Origin: Alligator mississippiensis
Taxonomy: Eukaryota > Chordata > Crocodylia > Alligatoridae
Length of the DNA: 64,000 nucleotides
Assembly (NCBI RefSeq): GCF_030867095.1
Contig: NC_081827.1
Location: 213,833,310-213,897,309 of the forward strand
Direction of reading: 5' to 3'
The notes beneath the pieces are model-generated. The model saw only the letters and a list, made by a program, of their open reading frames with translations, was not told the origin of the DNA and made no database searches. The translations under genes were made by a program, and so were the position numbers. Numbering within the stretch: the first letter of the stretch is position 1; each line of letters starts with the position of its first letter. Below, piece by piece: positions 35,742-48,000 of this stretch.

Positions 35742-38700
35742 TAGATTCTTAGATTACTGCACAGCAGCTCGACCATACTTTCCCTTTCAAGGCTGTTTAT
35801 AAGCCCCTTTTTGCACCCTATGCCTCAGAACATCTGGGTGAGAAATGGACTAGAACTGTGCACTCCCCCCCCCCTGCATGCAGTCTGGGGAGGGGCAGAG
35901 GGGCACACACCGCTACAGCTGGGGGTATCCCTCCCATTCTGATAGGCTGCTTACAGACATGAAAAAACCAAGCAGTGCTTTACTTTCAGCTTCGTACACC
36001 CCCACACCGAGCATAGCGCATGCCCAGAAGAGTCATCGTGTTACTTTGACCGGGCTTGCCCAACATTGCGTAGATTGAGTGCTTCAATAAGGCTTTTTGC
36101 TTTTAGCTGATTGAATCAGCTTTAGATTAAAGCCCCAAAAAGCCCCACTGAAGCACCTGATCTATGCAGACACTGGGGAGCCAGGCTGAACTAACGTGCT
36201 TTCTCTTCCAGTAAAGCATTTTTTCCCCTGTCTGTCAGTGTCCCTTAATGTACTGAGTACCCCTTGATTAGTTAGGATGGGGTTACTGCTGTGAAAAGAG
36301 CGAGTCCTTACAATATCTGTTGGTTCCACCATGTTGGGTGTGAAAGGCTTCCCTAGGGTGTTGTCCTAAGCCTGGGTAGACATCAGTCACCCCTTGGCCC
36401 TCCTGAAGTTGGTGTTTTATTTTCCCTCAGGACAGAGTTCTTTTTTTGCCCCCACTGCCATGTGGACTGTGATAGCATCCCCCAATATCCAGGATCACTC
36501 CAGTGCTCCTGTGATAGACAGTGGCCTCCTGGCCTCTTCACATTTACCTCAGGCTTGGCTATTATCTGGTAGGAACCACATGTTTCATAAGTAGTCCTTC
36601 TCTGCTGCTGTTTTTTTCATTCGCTTGCTGGAAATGTATTCATATTACCTCTTAGCTAGTTTCCGTACTCTAGACTCTCAGCCTCAGCAATGCTTAGCTA
36701 TGTCTTAGCTCCCCTGGCTAAAGCAGGCAATGAACAACCTAGACCACTGAGCCTGCCTAGTGTCCTTTCTCCTTACACACCAATTCACATATCTGCAGAC
36801 ATTGCAAAGGTAACCTGAGCTCTTTCTTTTCATTACTTGCAGGCCCCATTCTAGCTCCGTCACCCTATCTGTATTTTTACTAATGGGATCCACTGTATTC
36901 CTTCAACCATCAAAAAAAAAAACCACCAAAAAAAAAACAACAAAAAAAACACTCAAATGGAGTCTTTCTAGGACTTGTGTTCACCACGTTGCTCTCTGTG
37001 CTTGGTTGTGACAATAAATATCAGAAACAGGAAATAGGGCACCAACGGGCTGGAAATCAGCAGCTAGTAACTTTCTGGGCTCGTGACCTTTAAACATAGT
37101 GGGCTCTGAACACGCTGCAGGAGATCAGCAAGTGGGAGGGAATCTTGAACTCTGGCCTAACCGGAGCTTCCAGGGGAAGGCTAGACTGCTGCCTGGGGGG
37201 TGGAAATGAAGGAACATATAATAGAGAGACATTTCAGTAGCAGCTTCCCACTCTCATCCACATGGGAAAGTCAAGTTGCATGCACAGAAGTTTTAGGGGC
37301 TCTTTGCTTTGGATGGAGAATGGGGGGTGGGAATATCAGGCCATTTGAAGATTGCCTTTAAATAAGACATTATAACTAATATGAACTTGGCTGTCAAAGA
37401 TCATGGCACTAATTCTATTGTAGAAGCTTGTAAAGCCGATTTTGTATAGCTGGTAGGTAGGAGGCGCCATTTAACAGCTTCTGAAGCAAAAAGAAACAGC
37501 TGAGTGAGTAAGTAATAGTATTCAGCGCATTCAGATCAAAATGAAACTGCTACTAGAAAAATAGTAGGCAGAATAACATATACATGCCACACTGAAGTTA
37601 TGCTACAGAGTAACTGTTTAAAAGCACAGTGTAATTTAGGTCACAAGTATTAAGTACAACATAAAATGGATCCAAACCCTTTGCTTTTATAAGAAAGGAA
37701 GCTTAACTTTGGCTTCAGTTTACAATATAAGTTCCCAGCAAAACATTAAAAGTTATCTTTAGGGCCAGTCAGAGGTCTGTGCTGCAGGCTGAATACATTT
37801 AACATTTGTATTCCACATTTTCATTATATAGAATTTGACTAGAGCCAAGACAGTCTCTGGGTCCCTCCATCCCTTGAATATCTCCCTGTTAATTCCACCT
37901 TGTATCCCCATTGAGGGTCAGGTTTGTCTTGTGCACAAATGAAATGAGAACAACACATGGGTCTCTGGGCTGCCCATACATTATACATCTTAGGAGCACC
38001 TGGGACACCCTCAAAAATATTGTTCTTTGCCTCAAAGCAAAACCTTGTGAGATACTAGTTCAGTTCCACTGTAAAACTGTTTCCATAATAAAATGAGCAT
38101 AAACAGTGCTGAAGGCCATGGTTGCTCTATTATTAAAGTACATGTGAAACATGAACCACAGAATCATCAACACATAGATAGGATTTTTCTGTGCTGTAAG
38201 CTGCTATGTATTAGCAGTCACAGAGCCAATGACTGTTCAATCATGCTGTTTTATTTCAGGCCTCTGAAAATTTTCCAACTACATTTATTTTAAGACAGGG
38301 AGTGGAAGGATTTGGCAATGCATACTCAAACGATATGTTTGTTGTAGCAGCAGCAGGTCCTCAGGGGCTAGTCTCAGAACTGTTATTTACAAATAACTGA
38401 GAGTCAGCAGGGAAAACTTGAACTACTGGTCTTCCTATTGATGTGTATTAGCCAGCAATGTAACACTGTCAGCAAATGGCTAGATGAAAGGTCAGATAAC
38501 CTACTATCAAAGTTTAAAAAAATAAATGCATTTGTTATTTATTAAACCTTAATTTAAAATCCGGATTCAGGTGAAAGAAATTCTGGATCTTAAAACTTGA
38601 CTTTAAAACAACAGTCTTTACATCACAGCTGTACAGTATTAGCACTGTTAGGCGTGCAGAAAGTTGCATGTGATTCACAGGATAAAGCCACCAAAAAATG

Positions 38701-38774
38701 CCATGTGCATGAGCGCAGCCACAGCATGCACACAGCCAGCCCACCAGGTTGGAGAGCAGCATTGGGCTGGTAAG
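35742..38774. other. Intergenic DNA with little recognisable content
   Basis: Three kilobases between the CR1 and the palindrome. They contain an A-rich low-complexity stretch (36910-36950). I see no gene and no repeat that I can name. Confidence 0.5.
36908..36952. repeat. A-rich low-complexity tract
   Basis: Runs of A broken by CC and C, about 45 bases. Confidence 0.8.
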
Positions 38775-39482
38775 TTTGTTGGGGTGAAAGGGAGGGAAGG
38801 GGAATGGGTGTGCAGATTAAGGCCCCCATGGTGAGGGAGGGAGTGGGTGGGGATGGGACAGGTGTTGCATGGCCAGGGCGGGGTGTAGGATGGAGTCATA
38901 GCTCGTTCAGGTGGTACAGCTCCCACCACTACCTGCACCCCAAGGGAGCCATGGGGGGGACGTGTGCCCCCCAGATCTGTGTGCAGGGCAAGGGTGGGCT
39001 GCTGCTGCAGGCTAGAGGTGGGGCAGTGCCAGGCTCTTCCCAGCGGAGGGGCTGGGCTGCAGCTGCACTCAGGGCAGGCAGCAGCAGCACCAGGAGGGGT
39101 GGTTTGGGGTGGGCTGCAACCCCCACGCAATTCACCAACACCCCCCCCCCCCAAATCATCCCTCCCAACGCTGCTGCCACCCACCCAAGTGCAGTCCTGG
39201 CTCAACCCCCTGCTGGGAAGAGCATGACACTGCCCCTGGCCCCAGCCCACAGTGGCAGCCCACCCTCGCCCTGCACACTGATCTGGAGGGCATATGCCCC
39301 CCAGAGCTCCCCCAGGGGTGCACATAGCGGTTGGAGGCCCCCTGCTGCACACCCCAGAGCAGCTTGCAGCTCTGTCCTGTACCATGGCTCACCCTGGCAG
39401 CACCTTCCCCTGCCTCAGCCCCACTCCCTCCTTCAACACGGGGAGCCTCAATCTGTCCTCCCCACATCTCTTCCCTCCCCGC
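38775..39482. repeat. Large imperfect palindrome, GC-rich
   Basis: Two arms of about 350 bases face each other around 39130-39150. 38957-39090 (ccccccagatctgtgtgcag, aggctcttcccagc) is the inverse of 39190-39320 (gctgggaagagc, ctgcacactgatctggaggg). The match continues outward to 'gggagtgggtgg' against 'ccactccctcc'. It resembles the foldback interior of the hAT element at 6393-7771, but I cannot find terminal repeats. Frames on both strands are compositional. Confidence 0.7.
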
Positions 39483-40284
39483 AGCAGGCTCCCATATGAC
39501 AAAGGAGAAAGTAGTAGTGGCACAGACACAGATCACAACTCTGGGGCTCTCTCCTGCATTAGCTGTCTAGGGCAGTGGTTCTCAATCGCAGTGAGAGAAA
39601 CCTGGGGCTGCTGTGACATTGGCACCACAACTGCTACTGTGGGATGAAACTGCTCACATGCTTCATTCCCACCCGACTTACCAGCTGGATGCTGCTCTTC
39701 AAGCTGCCGGGCTGCATATCAGCAATCGGATTGGTACCAGCTGATATGGCTTATTAATAATTAGCCATCAATATTGCCCCCAATTCTTTATCGATGCACC
39801 CCTAAATTATAACCCCTCTTTCAACCACCACCGTCAAATATGCTACATTAGTATTTAGAGGTCAACAAAAGAAGCAACTATTTGCCACTGATTTTAAGAA
39901 ACTACTGATAAGAACTTAAAATGCAGTGCAGCCCTGGTGGCTTGCAGAGGTTTAAAATACAAGCTCTGATGGCTTGTAAAGGCTGAAAACTCCCCTTTGC
40001 TTAACATTGATAATGGGGAGCGAAAGGAAGCAGGAACTGGGGGAGAAACTTATATAAAAAATGAGTGGCGGCCCCACTAATGGTGAAAGTTAAGCAAAAG
40101 CAGCAGGCTCCCATATGACAAAGGAGAAAGTAGTAGTGGCACAGACAGATCACAACTCTGGGGCTCTCTCCTGCATTAGCTCTCTAGGGCAGTGGTTCTC
40201 AATTGCAGTGAGAGAAACCTGGGGCTGCTGTGACATTGGCATCACAACTGCTATTGTGGGATGAAACTGTTCACATGCTTCATT
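39482..40284. repeat. 184-base direct duplication flanking 434 bases
   Basis: 39482-39665 and 40100-40284 are almost identical (about 95% by eye), both starting gcagcaggctcccatatgac and ending cacatgcttcatt. Each copy contains flanking host DNA plus the left end of a hAT element (CAGTGGTTCTCAAT). The spacer 39666-40099 includes a second hAT-like end (tttatcgatgcacccct at about 39788-39804). The order suggests tandem duplication after the hAT inserted. Confidence 0.75.
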
Positions 40285-41928
40285 AGACCTCATGTGCCTC
40301 CTGAAGAAACTGAAAAGTGGCTGTAGCAGGAGGGTGCACCTGCCTATATTACATTATGGAGGTGTCATATTGAATGTAATATTTTAATGTTTGTAATAGT
40401 TGCCCATTAGCCAGTTTAGGAAGAAGACAAGATTTATCTTCTTATCTAGACCATTGTTTTGGCCTACATGCGGAAGGTCCTGACTTTGCTCAAAGTCTTA
40501 ACTCTTGAATTTTATCTTTAGAGGCCTTTAACAAAGTTAACCTAAAAATGACCCTTAAGCAAACATCCCACATTCCAAGAAATCAAACCCTAGGAGCCTT
40601 TTAAAAGATTGGAAAGAAAGGAAATTCCTCAAAGTAATTAAATGATCAACAAAAGAAACTAAACCCAGCAGAAATCTGTTGAGTAAGATCTGAGCCCAAA
40701 TTTGGGAGTAGTGACAGGTTTGGGTAGGAGGGGCACAAGACAGCAACTCACTCAATAAAAACTGTAACCTACTGTTCCAATTTGTAGGTAACCTCACTTG
40801 CAGAACGAAGGAAGAATCGCAAGTGTAAGCTGGATCAGACTGATCACCTGAACCACCCTCTCCGTGAACACGAATCTCTTAGTTCACGCTGAAGCTGCAG
40901 AGCGCCCGAAAGGGACTGAAGGAAGGGGACTTAGTTCTATCAGTGTTGAGGCCAACCCATTAAATCGTACTACTGAGGAATGAAACCATATTTAGGTGTT
41001 TAGCTTCTTGGAATTCTAGGATTGTAAGTATATTATGAAAAATAATAGTATTGATTCAAATTTAAACTTTTAGTTGTAATTGTAATTGTTTTAAAGAAGT
41101 GCATCTGGAGCATTGTTTCTGATATATGTAGTTATTGCATTCTTAATGTTTGTGGTATTTCTTAAAGCTAAGCAGTGTTATATGCGTAGCAAAGAATTTT
41201 AAAATAAAATTGTGTTGTATGAATTAAGTGTGCAATCATTGTGAAATCGTGCAGTCAACTAACTACTCCCCCATCAAACGAATCAGTAAGTTGTGTGGGA
41301 TTTTCTCTATTCCATAACCCACTAGAGACAGGAGGCAGGCATGCTGTTTTGCTGAAACTTTTGTTTGACTCCAGTGTCTCCTGAAAACCAAGGTACGTGG
41401 CTTAGTTCCACTTAGCCACGATGGTTGTAGAGACTGCACCACAACGCCTCCTTGACCTGCCCCCTCCCATTCCCAAGCCTCCTTTTGCCCACTCCATCAG
41501 CACTCCCCATATCGTTTGTGCAGCCCAGCACCTCGTCCTTGCCAACTGAACATCCTTGGACTCCACCCCTTTTGCTGCTCTGCTCCAGGGCTGGAATTCA
41601 AGGGGGAATTGCCCTGGGATAACTAAGAACTTGCCTAGTGGTTCCCAATCCCTACTACTGACCCAGAGCCATATGTGGGGAGTCCACTGCTGTGCAAGGA
41701 GCAAACATGCACTAGACCAGACAGAGCCAGGGAGCACTCCCCATCAGCAGCCTGAAGAAGTAAATATAATATGCTGTAATTATATAATCCATTATTAACA
41801 CATTAATCCATCAAAAAGTATGTTTATGTCATAATACATTTATATTAATCTTTTAAATGGGGTGCTGCTAAATTCTAAAAAGTTCTGGAAGAGTGTCCCA
41901 AGTATAAAAAGATGGAGAACCGCCACTG
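40190..41928. mobile_element. Probable hAT element (CAGTGGTTCTCAA family), 1.7 kb
   Basis: The left end CAGTGGTTCTCAATTGC follows CTCTAGGG (40182-40189). The right end GAGAACCGCCACTG precedes CTCTAGGA (41929-41936), giving 7 of 8 bases of target duplication. The interior shows no transposase that I can read. The stretch 40320-41300 has a poly(A) signal-like AATAAA near 41204 and may be a further inserted element. Confidence 0.55.
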
Positions 41929-42536
41929 CTCTAGGAGATGAGAGCAACTTACTGCTGTGGTAGCAGTCAGCAGAATGGGAGACTGCTGTATTTCTGAGAA
42001 AAGCCCAGCGTTTATGCTGGTCCTGGAGGGGGGTCAGAAATCTGCAGTTATCCCCAGGTTCCTGAACTACTTTCAGACCTTTCAAAAGGTATTTTAATCA
42101 AAAAAAGGCAGCTAGAATATATTGCACAATTTACATTCATTTTGTTAGGTAAGAAATGTGCAGCTTTATTGGCTTCAACAATAAGTATTATAAAAATATT
42201 TAGTAAAATATTTAATATTTTAAAATACAAATATTTAAGCCAAGTAGATCTGAAACATACTAAATAATTTACAAATTAAAATATTTATGCTATTTTAACA
42301 AATATGAGAACAATGGTTGCAGTACTTTTTCTTAGTACCTAGAACACATTTATGGACAGAGGCATCATTCTGTGTGCTAACCCTGTCCCTCTCCCCAACA
42401 TGTGAAGAGAGGCCATCTGTTACATGACTAATTGATACAAACAAGTAGAGACCTGAAAAACTAGAGTAATAGCTGATCCTCTTTTATGTTCCCTCTCTCT
42501 CTCTTACCCTTTTGATGACTTGAAAGACCTGCACTA

Positions 42537-42542
42537 TTTATT
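42537..42542 (-). terminator. PHOSPHO2: PHOSPHO2 polyadenylation signal candidate
   Basis: AATAAA on the minus strand, 210 bases after the PHOSPHO2 stop. Other hexamers lie further downstream, so this is the proximal candidate only. Confidence 0.4.
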
Positions 42543-42751
42543 CTCATATAAGAAAAGCATTTCAATATCATCAGTTTCCCAGTTAAATGAAAAGGGAACA
42601 GAATAGGTTTTTTTATACTGCACTTCACAACCTTATTTTCAGATAACAACATCCCAACTTCATAATAGCAGGCAAATGTAGTTACATTACTCTCTCCAAG
42701 CAATACAAGACATCTTTACTAATTTACTATTATCCATCTCTATATTTTGAA

Positions 42752-43477
42752 TTATTCCTTTATAAGTATTTTCAAATAAGAGAGTATTTCAATACCTGAT
42801 GACCAAACTAAAACAGAGCACTCTATGGGACGGAGATCTTGAGACATTTGAGAAATCAGCTTCTCTAATGTAAATCCTTGTCTAGGCATAGCAATATCAT
42901 TTTTCTTTAAAAATTTTACTGGACACAGGTCATTGCCTCCATCACCTATATATACAATTTGGGTATAGTTTACTCCTTGTTGTAACTGCTTATCTACAAA
43001 TTCTTCTAAAACTTTTCTTTTGCATAAGTTCTTGGGGCACTCTGCACAGGAATGATCATGAAAATTCTGCACAGTAAGATATCCAGTGTCACTGAAAGTT
43101 GCAGGATTTGTAAACACTTCATCAAACACCCTGTGAAAGTTGCCAGCACGTAAAATCCAGTCAATAAATACTGTATTAGAATCAGAAATGATTATGCAAT
43201 CAAAGAGTTCTTTGTTCATGCCAATGAAGCCTAGAAGATCTGTCATTCCTGTAGTGAAAGGGATTGTTGTCATCGTTCTTTTCATCTCAGCTTCTTTTAC
43301 TCCATTGTCTCCCAAATAGATAAACACTCTGCCCATGTATTCAGTCCAATGTCCCTTTTTATATGAACTCTTTATTCCAATAGGCAGCCTTTCCTCAGGA
43401 GCACATTTCACAATCCAGGTGTCACTGTTTTCATCTATGACTGTATAGTCAAAGTCAAAAGCCAACAGAAACTTCAT
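42752..43477 (-). CDS. PHOSPHO2: PHOSPHO2, HAD-family phosphatase
   Basis: PHOSPHO2 is a HAD-superfamily phosphatase of the PHOSPHO1 type, reported to act on pyridoxal 5'-phosphate. A single coding exon gives 241 residues, the same as human. Motif I is DFDYT (residues 8-12, nucleophile D8 and acid/base D10; human has DFDNT). Motif II is IIISDS with S98. The motif IV aspartates are in GDGGND (178-183). The cysteine group SCAECPKNLCKRK, typical of the family, is at about 143-155. The frame stays open upstream to 43618, but a splice acceptor (cttttcAG at 43501-43500) lies 22 bases before the chosen ATG, so the longer N-terminus is intron. A non-coding first exon is expected in the CpG island near 44.0-44.1 kb. 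Confidence 0.96.
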   Translation of the reverse strand: MKFLLAFDFDYTVIDENSDTWIVKCAPEERLPIGIKSSYKKGHWTEYMGRVFIYLGDNGVKEAEMKRTMTTIPFTTGMTDLLGFIGMNKELFDCIIISDSNTVFIDWILRAGNFHRVFDEVFTNPATFSDTGYLTVQNFHDHSCAECPKNLCKRKVLEEFVDKQLQQGVNYTQIVYIGDGGNDLCPVKFLKKNDIAMPRQGFTLEKLISQMSQDLRPIECSVLVWSSGIEILSYLKILIKE

Positions 43478-43849
43478 AGTTGACTGGTAAGAGTCTATTC
43501 TGAAAAGAGAAACAAATATTGTGTTGATATAAGCAGGGCTTTTCCTGCATGCTGAATTCCTACCCTGATTTCCTCCTGGAAAATGTAAAATGTTGTAAGA
43601 AAGAGCCAGGAGGAACATCTAAACATAGCCAGCTACTCATGGATGCTACAGCTGAGGGAGACATTGTGCTGAACGTAGCAAAGAGTTGGCAAAGGTCTAA
43701 TACAACATCCACCTACCCTTTTTAACCAAATGATTAAAGAGTAGCTAAACACCACAGTTACTCACTCAGCCTTGCAATCTTTCGCACACTCAGTCTTGTG
43801 ACCACTGGACACCAACAGCTACACAGCCAGGACTTCAGTCCCAAATCCT

Positions 43850-45000
43850 TCATCTACAACACTGGCTGAAAACCAGCCCAGGCGCTGGGACTCCCCAGCC
43901 CGCACACGGCCCTCAGGGGTCTTGCAGAAACGTCAAATACAAAGCAGCTGGAGCTGCTGCGGCGCTGTTGACTCAGGCCCCGCTCCTCTCCTAACCTGGA
44001 AACCCGGGAACGTTGTTGGAGCCAAAATGATGAAAGCAGAAAGCGCTTGCGAGGAGAAAACAAGGGCGAGAGTGAACTTATCCCACGCCACAGGCACCTA
44101 AAGCACCAGCGTCCGCACATTACAGCTCCCTAACGCGCTGGCGCCCCCTGAGCCTCTGGAGGTCAGTCGGGTCGGGCCGCGGGGGGCTCTGGGCTGCGCT
44201 ACCCAGCTCCTGCTCCGGTAACGTCAGGCTTCCCCACAGCACCGACAGGAGGATGCCACAGCCCCCACCCCCGTCCAGGGCTGCATCGCCACAGCCCCGA
44301 GGGCGAGGCAGAGCGGTACCGGCGCGACCCAGGGGACCTGTGGCCGCCGTCGGCCCCAACCCCACGGGACGTGACCGGGCTTCACCTGCCCCCGCTTCCG
44401 GCCGCCTGCGGCCCGGCCCGGGCCAACGACCGCCCCCGCGGCCCCGCCCCCGGCCGTTCCCACCCCCACTTCCGGTCCCGCGCGCTACGTCATAGGGCCG
44501 CGGCCCGCCAATCGCATGACCCCTTCGCTGCGCATCCCGGTTGCCCCGGTAACGGGCGCGCGTCGGGCTGAGACATGGACGGCGCCGCGGGGCGGCGGGG
44601 GCCGGGGCCGGGCCCCCCCGCCACCATGCCGGCTGCAGCCCCGGGGGCGGCGGAGCTGCGGCAGGTGTTGGTGCTGCCGCGCGCCGAGTGGGACCGGATC
44701 CGGGACAGCGTGGGCCGCGCCGACAGGGAGGCCGCGCAGGCCCTGGCCGAGAGGAGGGAGCGCAGGGCCCTTCACGAGCGGTCCCGGGCCCTCACCGAGC
44801 ACTGGCCCAACACCGTGGCGGTAAGGGCCGGCGCGCGGGGCTTCTCCCCGCCGGCCGCGCTCACTCACCCCCTCCCTCCCTCCCGAACAAGGGAGCGCTG
44901 CTGACCTCGCCTGTTGCTGACACGCCCAGGGCTCCTCTTCCTCGCTCCGCAGGAGCAGCCCGGGCAGGGAGGCGGTGGGGGGGAGGGGGAGCCACGCTGC
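43850..45000. promoter_or_regulatory. Divergent CpG-island promoter of PHOSPHO2 and CFAP210
   Basis: One GC-rich island separates the two head-to-head genes. Motifs upstream of CFAP210 are ETS-type ACTTCCGG (44469-44476), CRE-like TACGTCA (44486-44492), a CCAAT box (44508-44512) and an X-box (44540-44553). PHOSPHO2 must begin within the left part, because its coding exon has a splice acceptor just before its ATG. The exact start sites are not visible. Confidence 0.75.
44540..44553 (+). promoter_or_regulatory. CFAP210: RFX-type X-box of CFAP210
   Basis: GTTGCCCCGGTAAC is a symmetric match to the RFX X-box pattern GTNRCC-N(0-3)-RGYAAC. It ends 21 bases before the first CFAP210 ATG. RFX factors drive genes for motile and other cilia, and CFAP210 is a ciliary protein, so motif and gene agree. 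Confidence 0.75.
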
Positions 45001-48000
45001 AGCAGCAGCCTCTGGCTTGCTCCTGCAGCCCTTGGCTGGGGCGAGAACTGGAGGGTACCTGAACCCTGGCTCCAGCCTTGGGCCTGCAGGCAAGACGGCT
45101 GCCCATGGATGTGGAAGTACCTGAAGCCCCAAGCTGAAAAGTCTGGGGTGGAGGATACCTGCTGGTTAGAGCACCACATCCGGTGTTTGAACAACTGAGC
45201 TTCGCTCAAGCAAAAGGATTCAGAAATGATCTGGCTAATTTGACTTGGCACATGAAACATTTGCCAAAATAAAAAAGTGCCATGACCACACCCCCTGTGA
45301 AGCTCCCCATGAAGGATTTTGGTAGTGGACCTTAGTGTGATTACCCCACTCCCGAATTCTCAGCCCCTCTAGTAGCCCTGTAGGCCAGACCTGGCCCAAG
45401 AGCCATACATTTGACATCTTTCCCTATAGGGTTCCTGTTTCATGCATTTCCATAGTCAGAATATCACCAGAGGCCTTCCACTTCTAAATGTACCATTTCA
45501 TACCTAATTTCAACTCACATAATCACACATTTGGTCTACCTAAATTGACACACTAACTTAAATTGGACCCATTTATTATTGTTTCATTGCAATAGTGTTG
45601 AAAATGGTGCTATGCATGATGCAATGCTGCCTGCACCACCAACTTAGTCTAATGTATACAACCAAAGCCATCCCTAAGGGTGTGTGGGGCCTGGGGCATA
45701 TTAGCCTGTGCAGAGATTACTTCAGAGATTTCTGCACTTCACTGCTGTCCAAAGGGATCCTTATACATTCTTTATCCAGTGGAGGAAAGCTTACTCTTAA
45801 TTACTTACAGGACCCTCACATAAAACATGCTTTTAAATCTGAATCCAGATTTAAGAACATGACAGAAGCACATTTTAAAAAGGTTTGACAGTTCATTTTA
45901 GACACAGAAATAAGCTAACCAAATTCTTGCCAATTTTGTCTTAGCAAAGCATTCAAGATTTTGCGCCAACATTTTTCACTGTTTCCTCTAATACAGCGTG
46001 ATTTTACCTGCATTGTAGGGCCTGGCACAGAAGAACCTTGAAGCCAGAAAGTTGCGTGAAGAAAGGGAAGAGGAAGAAAAAAAACAGCTGGATTTGGAAG
46101 AAGCGCAGTTCCAAGCAGCAATGAGAAGAGAGGCCATTGAAGCAGCAAAAATATATCAGTATTATCAGACTGACAGAGTGAAAGGGTTACATGTCTGTAG
46201 ACAGTTTGTCATCTTTACATTCAAATTGTATTTAGTTTCTTTGGGGATAACCACATGTGCAATAAAGTAACCATACAAAATGTCCCCATTCTCTTTTGTA
46301 GCAAGCACTTCTACTTACTGAGGTTCTAAGGGAAAGGGAAGCTCAGATTGAATTTAAAAAGAAAAAAACAGACATTAACAAAAAAAGAGAAGAAGAAATG
46401 GAACATGAGCGTGAGAAAGCAATCCTTAAAGAACAAGAAAAGGCACATGAATGCCACATGAAACGACAGGCACTTTGCAGAGACCAGCTGGAACAGTATG
46501 TAAAATAGGCTTGTTTCTGACCTGTAATGATTCTTATCTAAACTCACTCTCTTTTTCTATGCATACACTTGAATCATGCTGCTAAACTTAGTTCATTTAC
46601 TACAAAAATGACACGAAAGAAAGTGAGCTGTTATCTCAGTAGAGATAAAAGACCTTTTATAGCAGCCAGTCTTATCTCCCCAGCACAGCACTGTTCTACT
46701 TATATTACCTCACCTACCATGTTTTCCAGTCCAGCTTCATTTGGAAAGGAGCTTCCAATATGTTCCTCGGGAGACAATTCTACAATGTAACACGTTACTT
46801 CTAGGAAATGTATACTGTATGCAGACTACAACGAAATTGGGCACTACACAGGAGATCACCGAGCGCATCTTCCATCTGTTTGCTTAAGTACATTTTGATG
46901 GAATACAATGCAGTTGTCACAACCAGCCCCAGTCCCACTGTCAGGATAGACAAGGGTCTGTTGAGAGTGGACCCTACTGCTGGATTCCACATACTTTTCA
47001 GCAGCTTAGGTTAGGGTAGTGTCTATTCAGTTCCCCGACACAGCATTAGTGATATACAAGGCTCTCCTAATCAATGTCCATTGCAAAGTAGTGCATTTAG
47101 GTGCCTAGGTCCCCCTTGCCAGTCTAGTTTTCAGTGCTTATCTCTTGCCTTGGGCTGACCAATGCTCATCCCTTGCCTTGGGCTGAGCTTGGGACTTTAA
47201 GATGTATTGCTTCAGCTCCTGGACCCCATCACTCTACCTGCCTTCAATTCAAATAATCTAACATTGTTAAAACCTTTAGAAATATGTAAATGTTACTTAC
47301 TACATATGTTTTCTTCCTTGTCCACTATTAATATTTCCTTTTATGTTGCAGAATAAAGGAACATAAACACCAGGCAGAATTAGCTAAGCTTGAGGCAAAA
47401 AGAGAAGCTAAAGGAATTCAAAGACTTACCAGGTTATACGAGTTGGATGTTCTGAGAGAAAAGGAAAAGAAGGAGAAAGAAAAACTTGAACACAAGAGGA
47501 CTCATCTTGTAAGTAGCAGAAAAGTAGAAAGTCTAAATCTCTCCCACTTTGGATGCCTATGCAAATACATTTCTTTTTAAGATATGACCAGATTTTCAAA
47601 GGTGTTCAGCTCCCACAAATTCCAGTGAAGTCAGGGGTAGTTTTGCCACAGTAACAACACCCTACTTTGCCATTTATGTTACTCTCTTCAGTACCTATTC
47701 TCTAGGTGGGGCTTCCCTTTTAACAACAGACCCACTAATTTTCACTGAAACAGCAACATGATAGTTGCTAAGACTGTGCATGGTCCTTGGTAAGAATTAT
47801 GCTGCACATAACAAGGAGAATATCTCCAATTTTAAAACTTCCATTAAACTGAGCTGTTCTAATTTCCTTTATCTTTATTAGGAAAGAAAAATGGCATTAG
47901 GTTGTCAGTATAACTAGATTATTTTATTTTATTCCCCTTCATAATGAAAGTCACTCACAAATAGGAACTATATATCTCACATGCTGGCTTGATGTCCAGC

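Noticed and set aside
38675-39536. Open frames of up to 236 codons on both strands
   Set aside because: They come from the GC-rich palindrome and show only repetitive composition.
40320-41300. Possible LTR (starts tgtagcaggagggtgc, has AATAAA near 41204)
   Set aside because: No matching target duplication, no clear CA end, and it lies inside a region already bounded by hAT ends.
42752-43618. A 288-codon frame for PHOSPHO2 with 47 extra N-terminal residues
   Set aside because: A splice acceptor lies between the extra part and MKFLL, and the shorter form matches the family length of 241.
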